64,000 nt of DNA from SXRF01 sp039808985 (GTDB taxonomy: Bacteria; Pseudomonadota; Alphaproteobacteria; Rickettsiales; SXRF01). The stretch is taken from NCBI GenBank assembly GCA_039808985.1, contig JBDHUC010000008.1, positions 4,944 to 68,943 of the forward strand, given 5' to 3'. Position numbers and translations under genes: made by a program. How positions within the stretch are numbered: position 1 is the stretch's first letter; every line of letters begins with the position of its first letter. Shown piece by piece: positions 53,916 through 62,799 of the stretch. The notes under the pieces were generated by a model. That model saw only the letters and a list, made by a program, of their open reading frames with translations, was not told where the DNA came from and searched no databases.

Positions 53916-54311
53916 TTAATATTTGCTCACTATAGCAAGCAGATCATTTCCCGTCTTCTGATCCGGATCCACGCTGGCATTATAGTGCATTTTATCTGAA
54001 GACGGAGCGATTTTAACCATACTGCCGACAATAACCCCTTCATCATCCTTAAAATAAACGGCTGAACCATCCTGCCTGACGCCAGTATCGCCGGAGGCAT
54101 TTACCAGGTCAAAAAGATGGGCATCATCAGGGGCTGGCGCCTTTTGCAAGCCTATATTATAATGATATATTCCAAATATTGCAGCAATTACAATAAAAAA
54201 TACGGCTATTTGCCTCACAAGCACCAGGTTAATCCCATGCGCTTTCGCCGAATTTCCGGCAGGAGAAAGCGGAAGCCGGTTTATCTTCGGCCTCGGCGCA
54301 AAATCCTGCAT
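53916..54311 (-). CDS. Hypothetical membrane-anchored protein
   Basis: A 131-residue protein of unknown function. The N-terminal 35 residues are proline-rich and cytoplasmic. One TM (VLVRQIAVFFIVIAAIFGIY) is followed by a small periplasmic domain of about 75 residues (AVYFKDDEGVIVGSMVKIAPSS). I start at the ATG at 54311 because AGGGAAG lies 8-10 bp before it; ATGs at 54329 and 54392 extend the frame without a clear ribosome-binding site. It diverges from pmbA/tldE. Confidence 0.6.
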   Translation of the reverse strand: MQDFAPRPKINRLPLSPAGNSAKAHGINLVLVRQIAVFFIVIAAIFGIYHYNIGLQKAPAPDDAHLFDLVNASGDTGVRQDGSAVYFKDDEGVIVGSMVKIAPSSDKMHYNASVDPDQKTGNDLLAIVSKY

Positions 54312-54422
54312 AATAGCTTCCCTATTCATAACAAGCAAAGTATAGATACAATTTATTTTAAATACAATGTAACTATGTATTAAATTTATCATAAATTATA
54401 GATAAAAGCTATGTAAACTGTA

Positions 54423-55784
54423 ATGAGCCTTGATTCCGAAACATTATTAAGACTGCTGGAAATCGCACGCCGGGAAGGCGCTAAAAGTGCTGATGCGCTG
54501 CATATAGAAAACACTAATATCAGCATTGCGCAGCGCATGGGAAAACCAGAAGGCATAGAGAGGTCTGAAAGCTCTGCGGTCGGCCTTAGGGTTTTTGTTG
54601 AAAAAGACAGCAAAGAAATTGGACAAGCGACTGTTTCATCAACAGATATTAGCGATAACGCAATGATTGAAATGGCACAGAGGGCAATTGCCATGGCCAG
54701 GCTGGCACCAGCAGATAGCAACAGCATTCTTGCACCTGCCGTGCTTTACCCGGAATCAATACCGGAGCTTGACCTGCTTGATAATGAAGAACCAACGCCA
54801 GCATGGCTTTTAGAGCAATGCGCTATCGCCGAGGATACTGCGCGTTCTACCCCCGGCATAACCAACTCAGAAGGCGCTGACGCTGGTTATAGCCGTGCAA
54901 GCGCTGGGCTGGCAATAATGGAAAATGGGAATATTGGTTTTTGCAAAAACTATGAGGGCAGCAGTTTTTCTATTTCAGTGTCAGTCCTTGCTGGAAGCGG
55001 GACAAAAATGGAACGTGATTATGATTTTACCAGCGCAAGGCACAGAAGCGGCCTTAAATCAGCCGAAGAAATAGGGTCTGGCGCAGCAAACCGCGCATTA
55101 AAAAGGCTAAACCCGCATAAAATAAATAGCTGCCAGGCACCGGTAGTTTTTGATCCCAGGGTAAGCAAGTCATTGCTTTCCATATTAACCTCTGCGATTT
55201 CCGGCAGTGCCATTTCCCGAGGCTCATCATTCCTTAAAGACTCAATGGGGGATGATATATTTCCTAAAAATATATCAATAATAGATAACCCTCATATAGT
55301 CCGTGGATTAGCTTCAAAGCCTTTCGATATGGAGGGAGTCGCCAATAAAAAAATGGCGCTGGTGGAAAATGGGGTTTTGAAAACATGGCTCCTTGATATG
55401 CGCACAGCCAATAAACTAAAACTGCAAACCACCGGCCATGCCTCACGCGGCCTTGCTTCGCCGCCTTCCCCATCTTCAACCAACGTTTATATGGAAAATG
55501 GCATTTTATCGCCCGCCGAATTAATTAAGGATATAAAAAGCGGCCTTTACCTCACCGAAACTTTTGGAATGGGCATAAATATCATAACCGGCGATTACAG
55601 CCAGGGTGCTGCCGGATTCTGGATAGAAAATGGCGAAATAGCCTATCCGGTTTCGGAAATCACCATAGCCGGGTATTTAAAGGAAATGTTCAGTGGTTTA
55701 ACGCCAGCTAACGACCTTGCTTTCCGCTATTCAACCAACGCCCCGACAGTGCGGGTTGAGAATATGACTATTGCCGGAGTATAG
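54423..55784 (+). CDS. pmbA: TldD/PmbA-family metallopeptidase subunit (PmbA/TldE)
   Basis: A 453-residue PmbA/TldE homologue. With TldD it forms a protease that clears small peptides and matures modified ones (microcin B17 in E. coli). Visible are the N-terminal ALLEIAR-type helix, SSAVGLRVFVEKDSKEIG, and the C-terminal SRGLASPPSPSSTNVYMENG and GMGINIITGDYSQGAAGFWIENGE core. It lacks the HExxxH zinc motif, as expected for TldE rather than TldD. It starts the lipid A run: msbA begins 3 bp after its stop. Confidence 0.92.
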   Translation: MSLDSETLLRLLEIARREGAKSADALHIENTNISIAQRMGKPEGIERSESSAVGLRVFVEKDSKEIGQATVSSTDISDNAMIEMAQRAIAMARLAPADSNSILAPAVLYPESIPELDLLDNEEPTPAWLLEQCAIAEDTARSTPGITNSEGADAGYSRASAGLAIMENGNIGFCKNYEGSSFSISVSVLAGSGTKMERDYDFTSARHRSGLKSAEEIGSGAANRALKRLNPHKINSCQAPVVFDPRVSKSLLSILTSAISGSAISRGSSFLKDSMGDDIFPKNISIIDNPHIVRGLASKPFDMEGVANKKMALVENGVLKTWLLDMRTANKLKLQTTGHASRGLASPPSPSSTNVYMENGILSPAELIKDIKSGLYLTETFGMGINIITGDYSQGAAGFWIENGEIAYPVSEITIAGYLKEMFSGLTPANDLAFRYSTNAPTVRVENMTIAGV

Positions 55785-55787
55785 CAT

Positions 55788-57533
55788 ATGGCCATTACGC
55801 AAAGCGGAAAAAAAATAATCAGGCGCGTGTTGCGCGAGCATGTACGCCCTTACCGGAAACAGGTTATTATCGCGGCCTGCTGTATGGTGATAGTGGCTAT
55901 GACCACGGCGCTTACTGCAAAGATGATCGGCCCTACGCTTAAACTTATATTTTTAAACAAGGACGAAACCATGCTGGTGGTAATCCCGCTGGCGGTATTT
56001 GCCATAATCACAACAGGGGCAATAGCAAATTATGGCAGCATGCTCACCATGCGTTATATCGGACAACGCCTGGTCGCCGATATGCAGATACGCCTGTTCT
56101 CGCATTTGATGAAAAGCGATTTAAGCTTGTTCCACAGCCAGTCATCGAGCCGGTTAATCTCGCGTTTTACCAATGATATAAATCTGTTGCGGTCTGCATT
56201 TACCAATGTAGTTGTGGCCATGGTAAAAGGCTCCCTTACAACTGCTTTTTTAGTAGGGGTTATGTTTTATGAAAACCCGAAACTTTCCCTAATCTCGCTG
56301 GCGGTATTTCCTTTTGCAATTTATCCATTAATTAGACTGGCCAAACGTATGCGCCGCGTTTCTGGAAAAACCCAGCACCAGCTCGGTGATTTCACAGCAA
56401 CGCTTGACGAAATATTCCAGGGCGTGCGGACGGTAAAATCTTATAACCGGGAGGAATTTGAAACTGCGCGCGCCAGAACCCTTATAGAAAAACTCACGTC
56501 ACTATATATGAAGGCGGCAAGAATGCAGGCTGCCTCCTCGCCGATGATGGAGGTATTAAGCGGCATATCAATCTCCCTGGTTATATGGTACGGGGGCTGG
56601 GAAGTTATGCGCGGCGCAACTACACCTGACGCATTCTTATCGTTCATTGGCGCATTTTTAATAGCCTATAAACCGGTGCGCTCTATGAGTGGCGCTGGCG
56701 GGACGCTCCAGGAAGGCATTGCCGCAGCAGAGAGGTTGTTTAGCGTTATAGATACGCCGCCCAAAATAATTGATTCGCCTAATGCGAAACCACTTATTGT
56801 TAGCAGCGGCAATATTACATTTAAAAATGTTGTATTTAATTATAGCCCACAGTCACCGGGAATTAACTGTATAAATATTGATGTTCCTGCCGGAAAAACT
56901 GTTGCCCTGGTGGGGCTTTCCGGCGGCGGCAAATCAACTATCATAAACCTGCTTCTGCGTTTTTATGATGTTGAATCGGGAAATATTACTATTGACGGAC
57001 AGGACATTAAAAACGTTACAATAAACAGCCTGCGCGAAACTATGGCCTTCGTACCGCAGGAATCCATGCTGTTTGATGATACCATAAAAAATAATATTGC
57101 TTACGGGCGCGAAGGTGCAAGCGACAGCGAGATATTTACCGCCGCAAAAAATGCTTCCGCCGATGAATTTATCCGCGCCATGCCGCAAGGTTATGACACA
57201 ATGATCGGCTCACATGGCGTACGCCTTTCGGGCGGACAGCGCCAGCGCATTGCCATTGCCCGCGCCATACTGAAAAACGCCCCTATATTACTTCTTGATG
57301 AAGCCACATCTTCTCTGGACAATGAATCCGAGCGCAATATACAGCTCTCGCTCCAGGAGCTTATGAGGGGCCGCACCACGCTTGTTATCGCCCACCGCCT
57401 AAGCACAATAGTAGGCGCCGATATAATTTATGTTATAGAAAGCGGCAAGGTGATAGAAAGCGGTAACCATGACGAACTGCTGGAAAAGCGCGGTAAATAT
57501 TTCCAGCTCTATGCCAATAATTTTGATAAATAA
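55788..57533 (+). CDS. msbA: Lipid A export ABC transporter MsbA
   Basis: A 581-residue half-transporter with six TM helices in residues 20-320 and a C-terminal ATPase: Walker A GLSGGGKST near 373, the signature LSGGQRQRIAIARA near 480, Walker B ILLLDEATSSLD, and the H-loop IAHRLST. It flips core-lipid A across the inner membrane. Its position next to the DUF374 acyltransferase, waaA, lpxK and lpxL supports MsbA over other ABCB-type exporters. Confidence 0.93.
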   Translation: MAITQSGKKIIRRVLREHVRPYRKQVIIAACCMVIVAMTTALTAKMIGPTLKLIFLNKDETMLVVIPLAVFAIITTGAIANYGSMLTMRYIGQRLVADMQIRLFSHLMKSDLSLFHSQSSSRLISRFTNDINLLRSAFTNVVVAMVKGSLTTAFLVGVMFYENPKLSLISLAVFPFAIYPLIRLAKRMRRVSGKTQHQLGDFTATLDEIFQGVRTVKSYNREEFETARARTLIEKLTSLYMKAARMQAASSPMMEVLSGISISLVIWYGGWEVMRGATTPDAFLSFIGAFLIAYKPVRSMSGAGGTLQEGIAAAERLFSVIDTPPKIIDSPNAKPLIVSSGNITFKNVVFNYSPQSPGINCINIDVPAGKTVALVGLSGGGKSTIINLLLRFYDVESGNITIDGQDIKNVTINSLRETMAFVPQESMLFDDTIKNNIAYGREGASDSEIFTAAKNASADEFIRAMPQGYDTMIGSHGVRLSGGQRQRIAIARAILKNAPILLLDEATSSLDNESERNIQLSLQELMRGRTTLVIAHRLSTIVGADIIYVIESGKVIESGNHDELLEKRGKYFQLYANNFDK

Positions 57534-57542
57534 TAACCCGCC

Positions 57543-58190
57543 ATGTCCATTTCAAAACGCCTGCTTAAATCGAAATTCACGCAATCGCTGCTTAGCCACC
57601 TGCTGGCTTTTTACATAAGGCTGGTCATGCTTACCAGCCGCAAGGAATTCCATATCCATCCGGCATCCGCCGGGCTTATGCGTGGCGAAGGCAATGCGAT
57701 ATTCGCTTTCTGGCACGGGCGCATGATGCTCCTACCTGCAATCAACCCGCCGCGTAAAATGCACGTCCTTATTTCCGAACACCGCGATGGGAAACTAATC
57801 TCGCAGGTCATCGGACATTTCGGGCAGGACACAATTGTTGGCTCAACCAGCAAGGGCGGGACTGACGCCGTGCGCAATATAGTGCGCCTGCTTAAAAAAG
57901 GCGACAATGTCAGCATAACCCCCGATGGGCCGCGCGGCCCCAACCAGCAGGCAACCATTGGCATAGCAACCGTTGCAAGGCTTGCGCGCAAACCGGTAAT
58001 GCCGGTTACATTCTGCTCCAGCAAACATAAGCGCCTGCGCAGTTGGGACAGGTTCATGGTAGCAAAGCCATTTGGGCGAATTGTGTTTTGTATAGGCGAG
58101 CCGATTATGGTAGAAGAGGCTGATGAGGCTGCAAGGCTTGCCATAGAAACGGCCATGAATAATCTGGTGGAACAGGCGGATGCGTTATAA
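57543..58190 (+). CDS. DUF374 lysophospholipid acyltransferase-like protein
   Basis: A 215-residue membrane-associated protein of the DUF374/LPLAT superfamily. Visible are the FWHGRMMLLP segment, SEHRDGKLISQVIGHFG, GSTSKGGTDAVR and the characteristic ITPDGPRGPNQ. It probably acts in lipid A or phospholipid acylation; its exact substrate is not established for the family. It is regularly found before waaA in alphaproteobacteria. The waaA start overlaps its end by 11 bp. Confidence 0.88.
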   Translation: MSISKRLLKSKFTQSLLSHLLAFYIRLVMLTSRKEFHIHPASAGLMRGEGNAIFAFWHGRMMLLPAINPPRKMHVLISEHRDGKLISQVIGHFGQDTIVGSTSKGGTDAVRNIVRLLKKGDNVSITPDGPRGPNQQATIGIATVARLARKPVMPVTFCSSKHKRLRSWDRFMVAKPFGRIVFCIGEPIMVEEADEAARLAIETAMNNLVEQADAL

Positions 58191-59466
58191 AACATATAAA
58201 ATAATTACTTCTGCCCTTTCTGGTCCCATCGGCCTGTGGTTGCGTTTCCGGCGCTTGCGCGGCCGCGAAAGCGAAAAGCGCTTTGCCGAAAGGTTTGGAT
58301 ATTCGAATATACCAAGGCCCAAAGGGACTTTACTGTGGATACATGCTGCAAGCGTAGGTGAAGCTAATTCGGTTTTACCATTGATCGATGTTTTGCAGGC
58401 ACGTTTTCAGGACATAAATATCCTTATTACCACAGGCACGCTTACTTCGGCAAAGCTTATGGAAAAGCGTAACCTGAAAAATGTCCTGCATCAGTTTGTG
58501 CCGGTTGACACTCCTGAAGCTACTAACCGTTTCCTTCGTCACTGGCGGCCTGATGTCGGCTTCTGGGTAGAATCGGAGTTATGGCCGAACCTGGTGATAA
58601 ATGCCAGGGCACGCGGCTGTTTTATGATGATTGTGAACGGGCGCATGTCGGTCCGGTCTTATGATAGGTGGCAGAAATTCGGGCTGCTTATGATATACCA
58701 GATTCTTAACTGCTTCGAGCTGGTGTTTGCGCAAAATGAGGGTGATGCCCAACGCTTCCGCGGACTGGGGGCACAGGATGTACGCTGCCTTGGAAATCTC
58801 AAATATGATGCCCTGCCCCTTTCCTGTAATGAAGCCGACCTGTTTTCCTTGCAGCAGGCAATCGGCCTGCGCCCTATGTGGCTTGCCGCCAGCACCCATG
58901 CGGGCGAGGAAGAGATACTGGCCAAGGCCCATTCCATTCTTGCGAAGTCCCATCCCGACCTGCTTACCGTAATTGTTCCAAGGCATCCGGCAAGGGGAGC
59001 CGAGATAGCAAAACAACTTGCTGGTTACGGCAATGTCGGGCTGCGTTCAAACGGCGACAAGGTAACAGAATCAACCAATATTTATATTGCCGATACATTA
59101 GGTGAGCTGGGGCTGTTTTACAGGCTTTCAGAAATCGTATTCATGGGCGGCTCCCTTATAGAGCATGGGGGGCAGAACCCACTGGAGCCTGCCAGGCTTC
59201 GCTGCTGCATAATAACAGGCCCGAATACCAATAATTTTGCTGAAATATATGGTGAGATGGAAAAATTATCAATCTGCTTCCGCGCAAAAAACGCCGATGA
59301 ACTTGCTGCTGCAGTTGACAGGCTTATGGGCAATTCCGACCTGCTTACCAGCGCGCAGGTAAGGGGCAAGGAATGGCTGCGTGGAAAAACCGGGGCAAGC
59401 GCAAGGATAGTAAACGCTATAGCCCCTATTTTCACGACAAAAAATGATACGGCAGAACAATTATGA
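58180..59466 (+). CDS. waaA: Kdo transferase (3-deoxy-D-manno-octulosonic acid transferase)
   Basis: Adds Kdo to lipid IVA; 428-residue GT-B glycosyltransferase. The N-terminal WIHAASVGEANSV carries the catalytic base Glu61. The linker LNGRMS-type segment and the C-terminal CMP-Kdo-binding region (FMGGSLIEHGGQNPLEPA) are typical. Overlaps are 11 bp with the gene before and 4 bp (ATGA) with lpxK after, so they form a tightly coupled operon. Confidence 0.96.
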   Translation: MRYKTYKIITSALSGPIGLWLRFRRLRGRESEKRFAERFGYSNIPRPKGTLLWIHAASVGEANSVLPLIDVLQARFQDINILITTGTLTSAKLMEKRNLKNVLHQFVPVDTPEATNRFLRHWRPDVGFWVESELWPNLVINARARGCFMMIVNGRMSVRSYDRWQKFGLLMIYQILNCFELVFAQNEGDAQRFRGLGAQDVRCLGNLKYDALPLSCNEADLFSLQQAIGLRPMWLAASTHAGEEEILAKAHSILAKSHPDLLTVIVPRHPARGAEIAKQLAGYGNVGLRSNGDKVTESTNIYIADTLGELGLFYRLSEIVFMGGSLIEHGGQNPLEPARLRCCIITGPNTNNFAEIYGEMEKLSICFRAKNADELAAAVDRLMGNSDLLTSAQVRGKEWLRGKTGASARIVNAIAPIFTTKNDTAEQL

Positions 59467-60446
59467 AAGCGCCGCGTTTCTGGGGTTCTAAAAATCTTCT
59501 ATCCACCTGCCTGATACCATTTTCCCTTATCTATTTGCTGGGAAGAAAAATCCATTGCTGTATTATTAAACCGGAAAAATTACCGATACCTGTTATCTGC
59601 GTTGGCAACCTGACCGTTGGTGGAGCTGGCAAAACTCCTGTTGCGCTGCATATAGGCGGGATACTTAAAAATAAAAACATCAAGGCGTTTTTTATCAGCC
59701 GGGGTTACGGCGGCAAAGAAACCGGACCACTCCTGGTCGACAACGAAAAACATTCGGCAAAAGATGTGGGCGACGAGCCGCTTTTACTTGCGCAAATACT
59801 TCCAACAATAATTGCTAAAAATCGCTTATCGGCAGCAAGGTTTGCCATTGCGAATGGGGCGCAGGCTATCATTATGGATGATGGTTTCCAAAATCCTTCG
59901 CTGGTTAAAGATCTATCGCTTATAGTAGTTGACCGGCGCCTGAGTTTTGGAAATGAACGAGCGCTTCCTGCCGGTCCGCTGCGGGAAAAAATATCGCAGG
60001 GCCTTAAGCGCGCTGATGCCGTGGTAATAATAAACCCGGCTAATTTTATGCCTACCGCGCTTCCGGATATTCCTTTCCTGCTTGCGCGTTCCAGGCCACA
60101 GCCTTCGATGCTTGCGCTTAAAGGCAAAAGGATTATAGCTTTCTGCGGGATCGCGGTTCCACAGAAATTTTATTATATGCTTAGCGCTTCCGGGGCGGAA
60201 ATAATTGAGAAAGTTTCTTTTCCCGACCATTATTATTATAAGAAAAGCGACCTGGAATTACTGCATAAAAAATCCCGGGAACAGAATGCCGTTTTAGTTA
60301 CAACCAGCAAGGATGCAGCGCGGCTTGCCAAAGATTTCAAGCAGGAAACCGGTGATATAGCCATTGCAGAAATGAGCCTTGTATTTGACAATGAAAACAA
60401 ACTGGAAGAATTAATTGGAACGGCACTTAATGTTAAAAAAAGCTAA
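59463..60446 (+). CDS. lpxK: Tetraacyldisaccharide 4'-kinase
   Basis: Phosphorylates the 4' position of the lipid A disaccharide; 327 residues. An N-terminal membrane-associated helix is followed by the P-loop GNLTVGGAGKT (48-58). SRGYGG, the DDGFQ motif near residue 140 and DRR segments follow, and the FPDHYYY motif is near 258. Ends 17 bp inside the lpxL gene. Confidence 0.96.
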   Translation: MKAPRFWGSKNLLSTCLIPFSLIYLLGRKIHCCIIKPEKLPIPVICVGNLTVGGAGKTPVALHIGGILKNKNIKAFFISRGYGGKETGPLLVDNEKHSAKDVGDEPLLLAQILPTIIAKNRLSAARFAIANGAQAIIMDDGFQNPSLVKDLSLIVVDRRLSFGNERALPAGPLREKISQGLKRADAVVIINPANFMPTALPDIPFLLARSRPQPSMLALKGKRIIAFCGIAVPQKFYYMLSASGAEIIEKVSFPDHYYYKKSDLELLHKKSREQNAVLVTTSKDAARLAKDFKQETGDIAIAEMSLVFDNENKLEELIGTALNVKKS

Positions 60447-61293
60447 GCACTATATAGAAGCTGGTGCATTGTACCTGCTATTTACCGCCCTAAAATTATT
60501 GCCACTTGATGCTGCATCGTTTATTGGGGGCTGTATGGCACGTTCTATAGGTCCTTATCTCTCTGCGCATAAAACCGCTAAGGAAAATCTTACAAAAATT
60601 TTCCCCAAACTTAAGAAAAACGAGATAAATAAAATAGTTTATAAAATGTGGGATAATCTGGGCCGGGTTGCTGCCGAGCTTGCGCATATACAGAGCGATA
60701 AAATCGTAAACAGAATTGATATTAAAGGCGCAGAGAATTTCCCTGCACATGGCAAACCCGGATTTATGTTTTCCGGACATATAGGTAACTGGGAGCTGCT
60801 TGCATGTGTTGCACAAAAAAGCGGAAGGCCTGTAACCGGCATATACCGCGGCGCCAATAATCCTATAGTCGATGCTATGATCGAAAAGATAAGGGCGCCG
60901 CGCTATTTTGCCATGATACCAAAAGGCAGGCAGGGCGCGGTTAAAATAGCAAGGGCAATTAAAAACAACGAGGCACTTGCCATGCTGGTTGACCAGAAAA
61001 TGAATGACGGGATTTCCGTGCCGTTTTTAGGTTTTCCTGCTATGACTGCTCCTGCCATTGCTGAGCTGGCACTGCGCTATGATATACCAATAATCCCTGC
61101 TTATGCTATCCGCAAGAAAGGCGCATATTTTGAAAGTGTAATTTTTCCACCACTTGAATATGTTAAAACTGGCAATAAGGAAAAAGACGTTGAAAATATA
61201 ATGCTGGCTATAAACTGCATAGTTGAAGGATGGATACGTGAACATCCCGAACAATGGTTCTGGGTGCATAAGCGCTGGCCGAAGAAGCCTTAG
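60430..61293 (+). CDS. lpxL: Lipid A secondary acyltransferase (LpxL/HtrB-like)
   Basis: A 287-residue lauroyl-type acyltransferase. The N-terminal hydrophobic helix (about 10-40) is followed by the HxxxxE catalytic pair His117/Glu122 in SGHIGNWE. GIYRGANNP and MLVDQKMNDGISVPFLG come next, and the ending EQWFWVHKRW is typical of the family. I start at the ATG at 60430; a TTG at 60415 is in frame. Acyl-chain specificity cannot be read from the sequence. Its stop overlaps the convergent xseA stop by 4 bp. Confidence 0.92.
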   Translation: MLKKAKHYIEAGALYLLFTALKLLPLDAASFIGGCMARSIGPYLSAHKTAKENLTKIFPKLKKNEINKIVYKMWDNLGRVAAELAHIQSDKIVNRIDIKGAENFPAHGKPGFMFSGHIGNWELLACVAQKSGRPVTGIYRGANNPIVDAMIEKIRAPRYFAMIPKGRQGAVKIARAIKNNEALAMLVDQKMNDGISVPFLGFPAMTAPAIAELALRYDIPIIPAYAIRKKGAYFESVIFPPLEYVKTGNKEKDVENIMLAINCIVEGWIREHPEQWFWVHKRWPKKP

Positions 61294-62630
61294 ATTTTTG
61301 CTGTTATCTCACCATCGGAAAAAATAATATTCAGTGATTCACTGTTTTTAGCTTGGGCGGCAGTTGTAACTAAATTCCCTTGCTGGTTTTTCACCAGTGC
61401 AAAACCACGCGCCAGAATTTTTTTGTAATTCACGCTTTCCAGAAGGCTTGCGAGGTTTGAAAGTTTTTCGCTACGCATCCCTATATTACGTCCTGCCGCA
61501 ACTTGCAGGCGCGCCTGCAATTCCATCAGCCGTTCCTGTTTTTTATTTATTTCCAGTTGCAGGGCTTGCGGTTTCAAATGATTGGTAAGCATAACAAGCT
61601 GCTGCTCCTTACGGGCAAGGAATGCGGGTAAAATCCCCTGTAGCCTTTCACCCCAATCATCAAGGCGCTGGCTTGCGATTTGCAGCAGTTGCACAGGCTT
61701 TGGAAGTCCCCTTGCAAGCCCCTGGAGCTGCTCATTCATTTGTGTAACTAATCGTAAAATCGCTGCATCATGGCGCAGCCCTAATTGCTTTACCGCTAAC
61801 AGTAATTCCGCAAGCACCGGAACCGCCATCTCAGCAGCAGCGGTTGGCGTTGGCGCACGCATATCAGATGCATAATCGATCAGGGTGGTATCAGTTTCAT
61901 GCCCCACTGCGGAAATAAGCGGGATGCGCGAAGCAGCAGCCGCACGCACCACTATCTCTTCATTAAACGCCCATAGATCTTCGATTGAGCCGCCGCCACG
62001 GGCGACAATGAGAAGATCAGGTTTCAGGATTCCTGATTCAGGATTCAGGGAATTAAAGAAGTTTATTGCACTCGCAATTTGCTCAGCCGCCCCCTCGCCC
62101 TGCACTGCCACCGGATAAACCAGTACATGTATAGGATGGCGTTCAGAAATCCGGTGCAGAATATCCCTAATCACCGCACCCGTAGGCGAAGTTATTACCC
62201 CGACCACCTGCGGCATGAACGGGAGTTTCTTTTTACGCGCTGCGGCAAACAGCCCCTCTTCTTCCAGCACTTTGCGGCGCTTTTCAAGAAGTGCCATCAG
62301 CGCACCAGCGCCTGCCAGCTGCATAGTTTCTACTGCAATTTGGTAATATGATCCCAGTTCATAGGTAGATAATTTTCCTGTTACTATGACCTCCATTCCA
62401 TCCTCTGGCTGAAATGGTAATTTGCCTTTTGCCCATTTCCAGCGTACGGCTTTTATAATTGCCTTATCATCTTTAAGAGTAAAATACATATGTCCTGAGG
62501 ATGCTGGCTTCCAGCCCGAAATCTCCCCGCGTAGCGTTACCCGGCCAAAACGGTCCTCGACCATGCGCTTGATGGACTGTGCCACCTCGCTTATGGAATA
62601 GATTATCTGGTTATGGTTGAAGTCGGGCAT
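61290..62630 (-). CDS. xseA: Exodeoxyribonuclease VII large subunit
   Basis: Large subunit of the single-strand exonuclease; about 446 residues. The N-terminal OB fold (YSISEVAQSIKRMVEDRFGRVTLRGEISG) is followed by the catalytic domain with GVITSPTGAVIRDI and ARGGGSIEDLWAFNEE, then a long coiled coil and the C-terminal strand domain. I start at the ATG at 62630 because GGAA lies 9 bp upstream; ATG 62642 and TTG 62684 extend the frame, and the TTG falls inside a palindromic element. XseB is not in the window. Confidence 0.93.
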   Translation of the reverse strand: MPDFNHNQIIYSISEVAQSIKRMVEDRFGRVTLRGEISGWKPASSGHMYFTLKDDKAIIKAVRWKWAKGKLPFQPEDGMEVIVTGKLSTYELGSYYQIAVETMQLAGAGALMALLEKRRKVLEEEGLFAAARKKKLPFMPQVVGVITSPTGAVIRDILHRISERHPIHVLVYPVAVQGEGAAEQIASAINFFNSLNPESGILKPDLLIVARGGGSIEDLWAFNEEIVVRAAAASRIPLISAVGHETDTTLIDYASDMRAPTPTAAAEMAVPVLAELLLAVKQLGLRHDAAILRLVTQMNEQLQGLARGLPKPVQLLQIASQRLDDWGERLQGILPAFLARKEQQLVMLTNHLKPQALQLEINKKQERLMELQARLQVAAGRNIGMRSEKLSNLASLLESVNYKKILARGFALVKNQQGNLVTTAAQAKNSESLNIIFSDGEITAKI

Positions 62631-62676
62631 GTTTTCCGGCATATGAATAGCAATAACATAAATTATGAGAAAAAGT

Positions 62677-62799
62677 ATACTCAAAGTATTTCAGAAATTA
62701 GCTAGGCATCCGAGGCGAACAGCACGGAGTTTACATCTAGTAAATGAGTACTGTGAGTCCGAAGGATAACAACGCTAATTTTTGAAAGACGAAGAGTAT
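62677..62799. repeat. Palindromic element of about 120 bp upstream of purD
   Basis: Terminal arms 62677-62702 and 62774-62799 are inverted copies matching at 21 of 26 positions (for example AAATTAGC against GCTAATTT). The interior has further pairing, including TTTAC-atcta-GTAAA around 62730-62744 and ACAG/CTGT. The right arm runs through the purD ribosome-binding region into the first two bases of its ATG. It resembles the small palindromic repeats dispersed in some alphaproteobacterial genomes; copy number cannot be judged here. Confidence 0.7.

Noticed and set aside
62631..62684. N-terminal extension of XseA to 62642 or 62684
   Set aside because: The added residues are a hydrophobic stretch not typical of the family; the TTG at 62684 lies in a palindromic element, and only the ATG at 62630 has a good ribosome-binding site.
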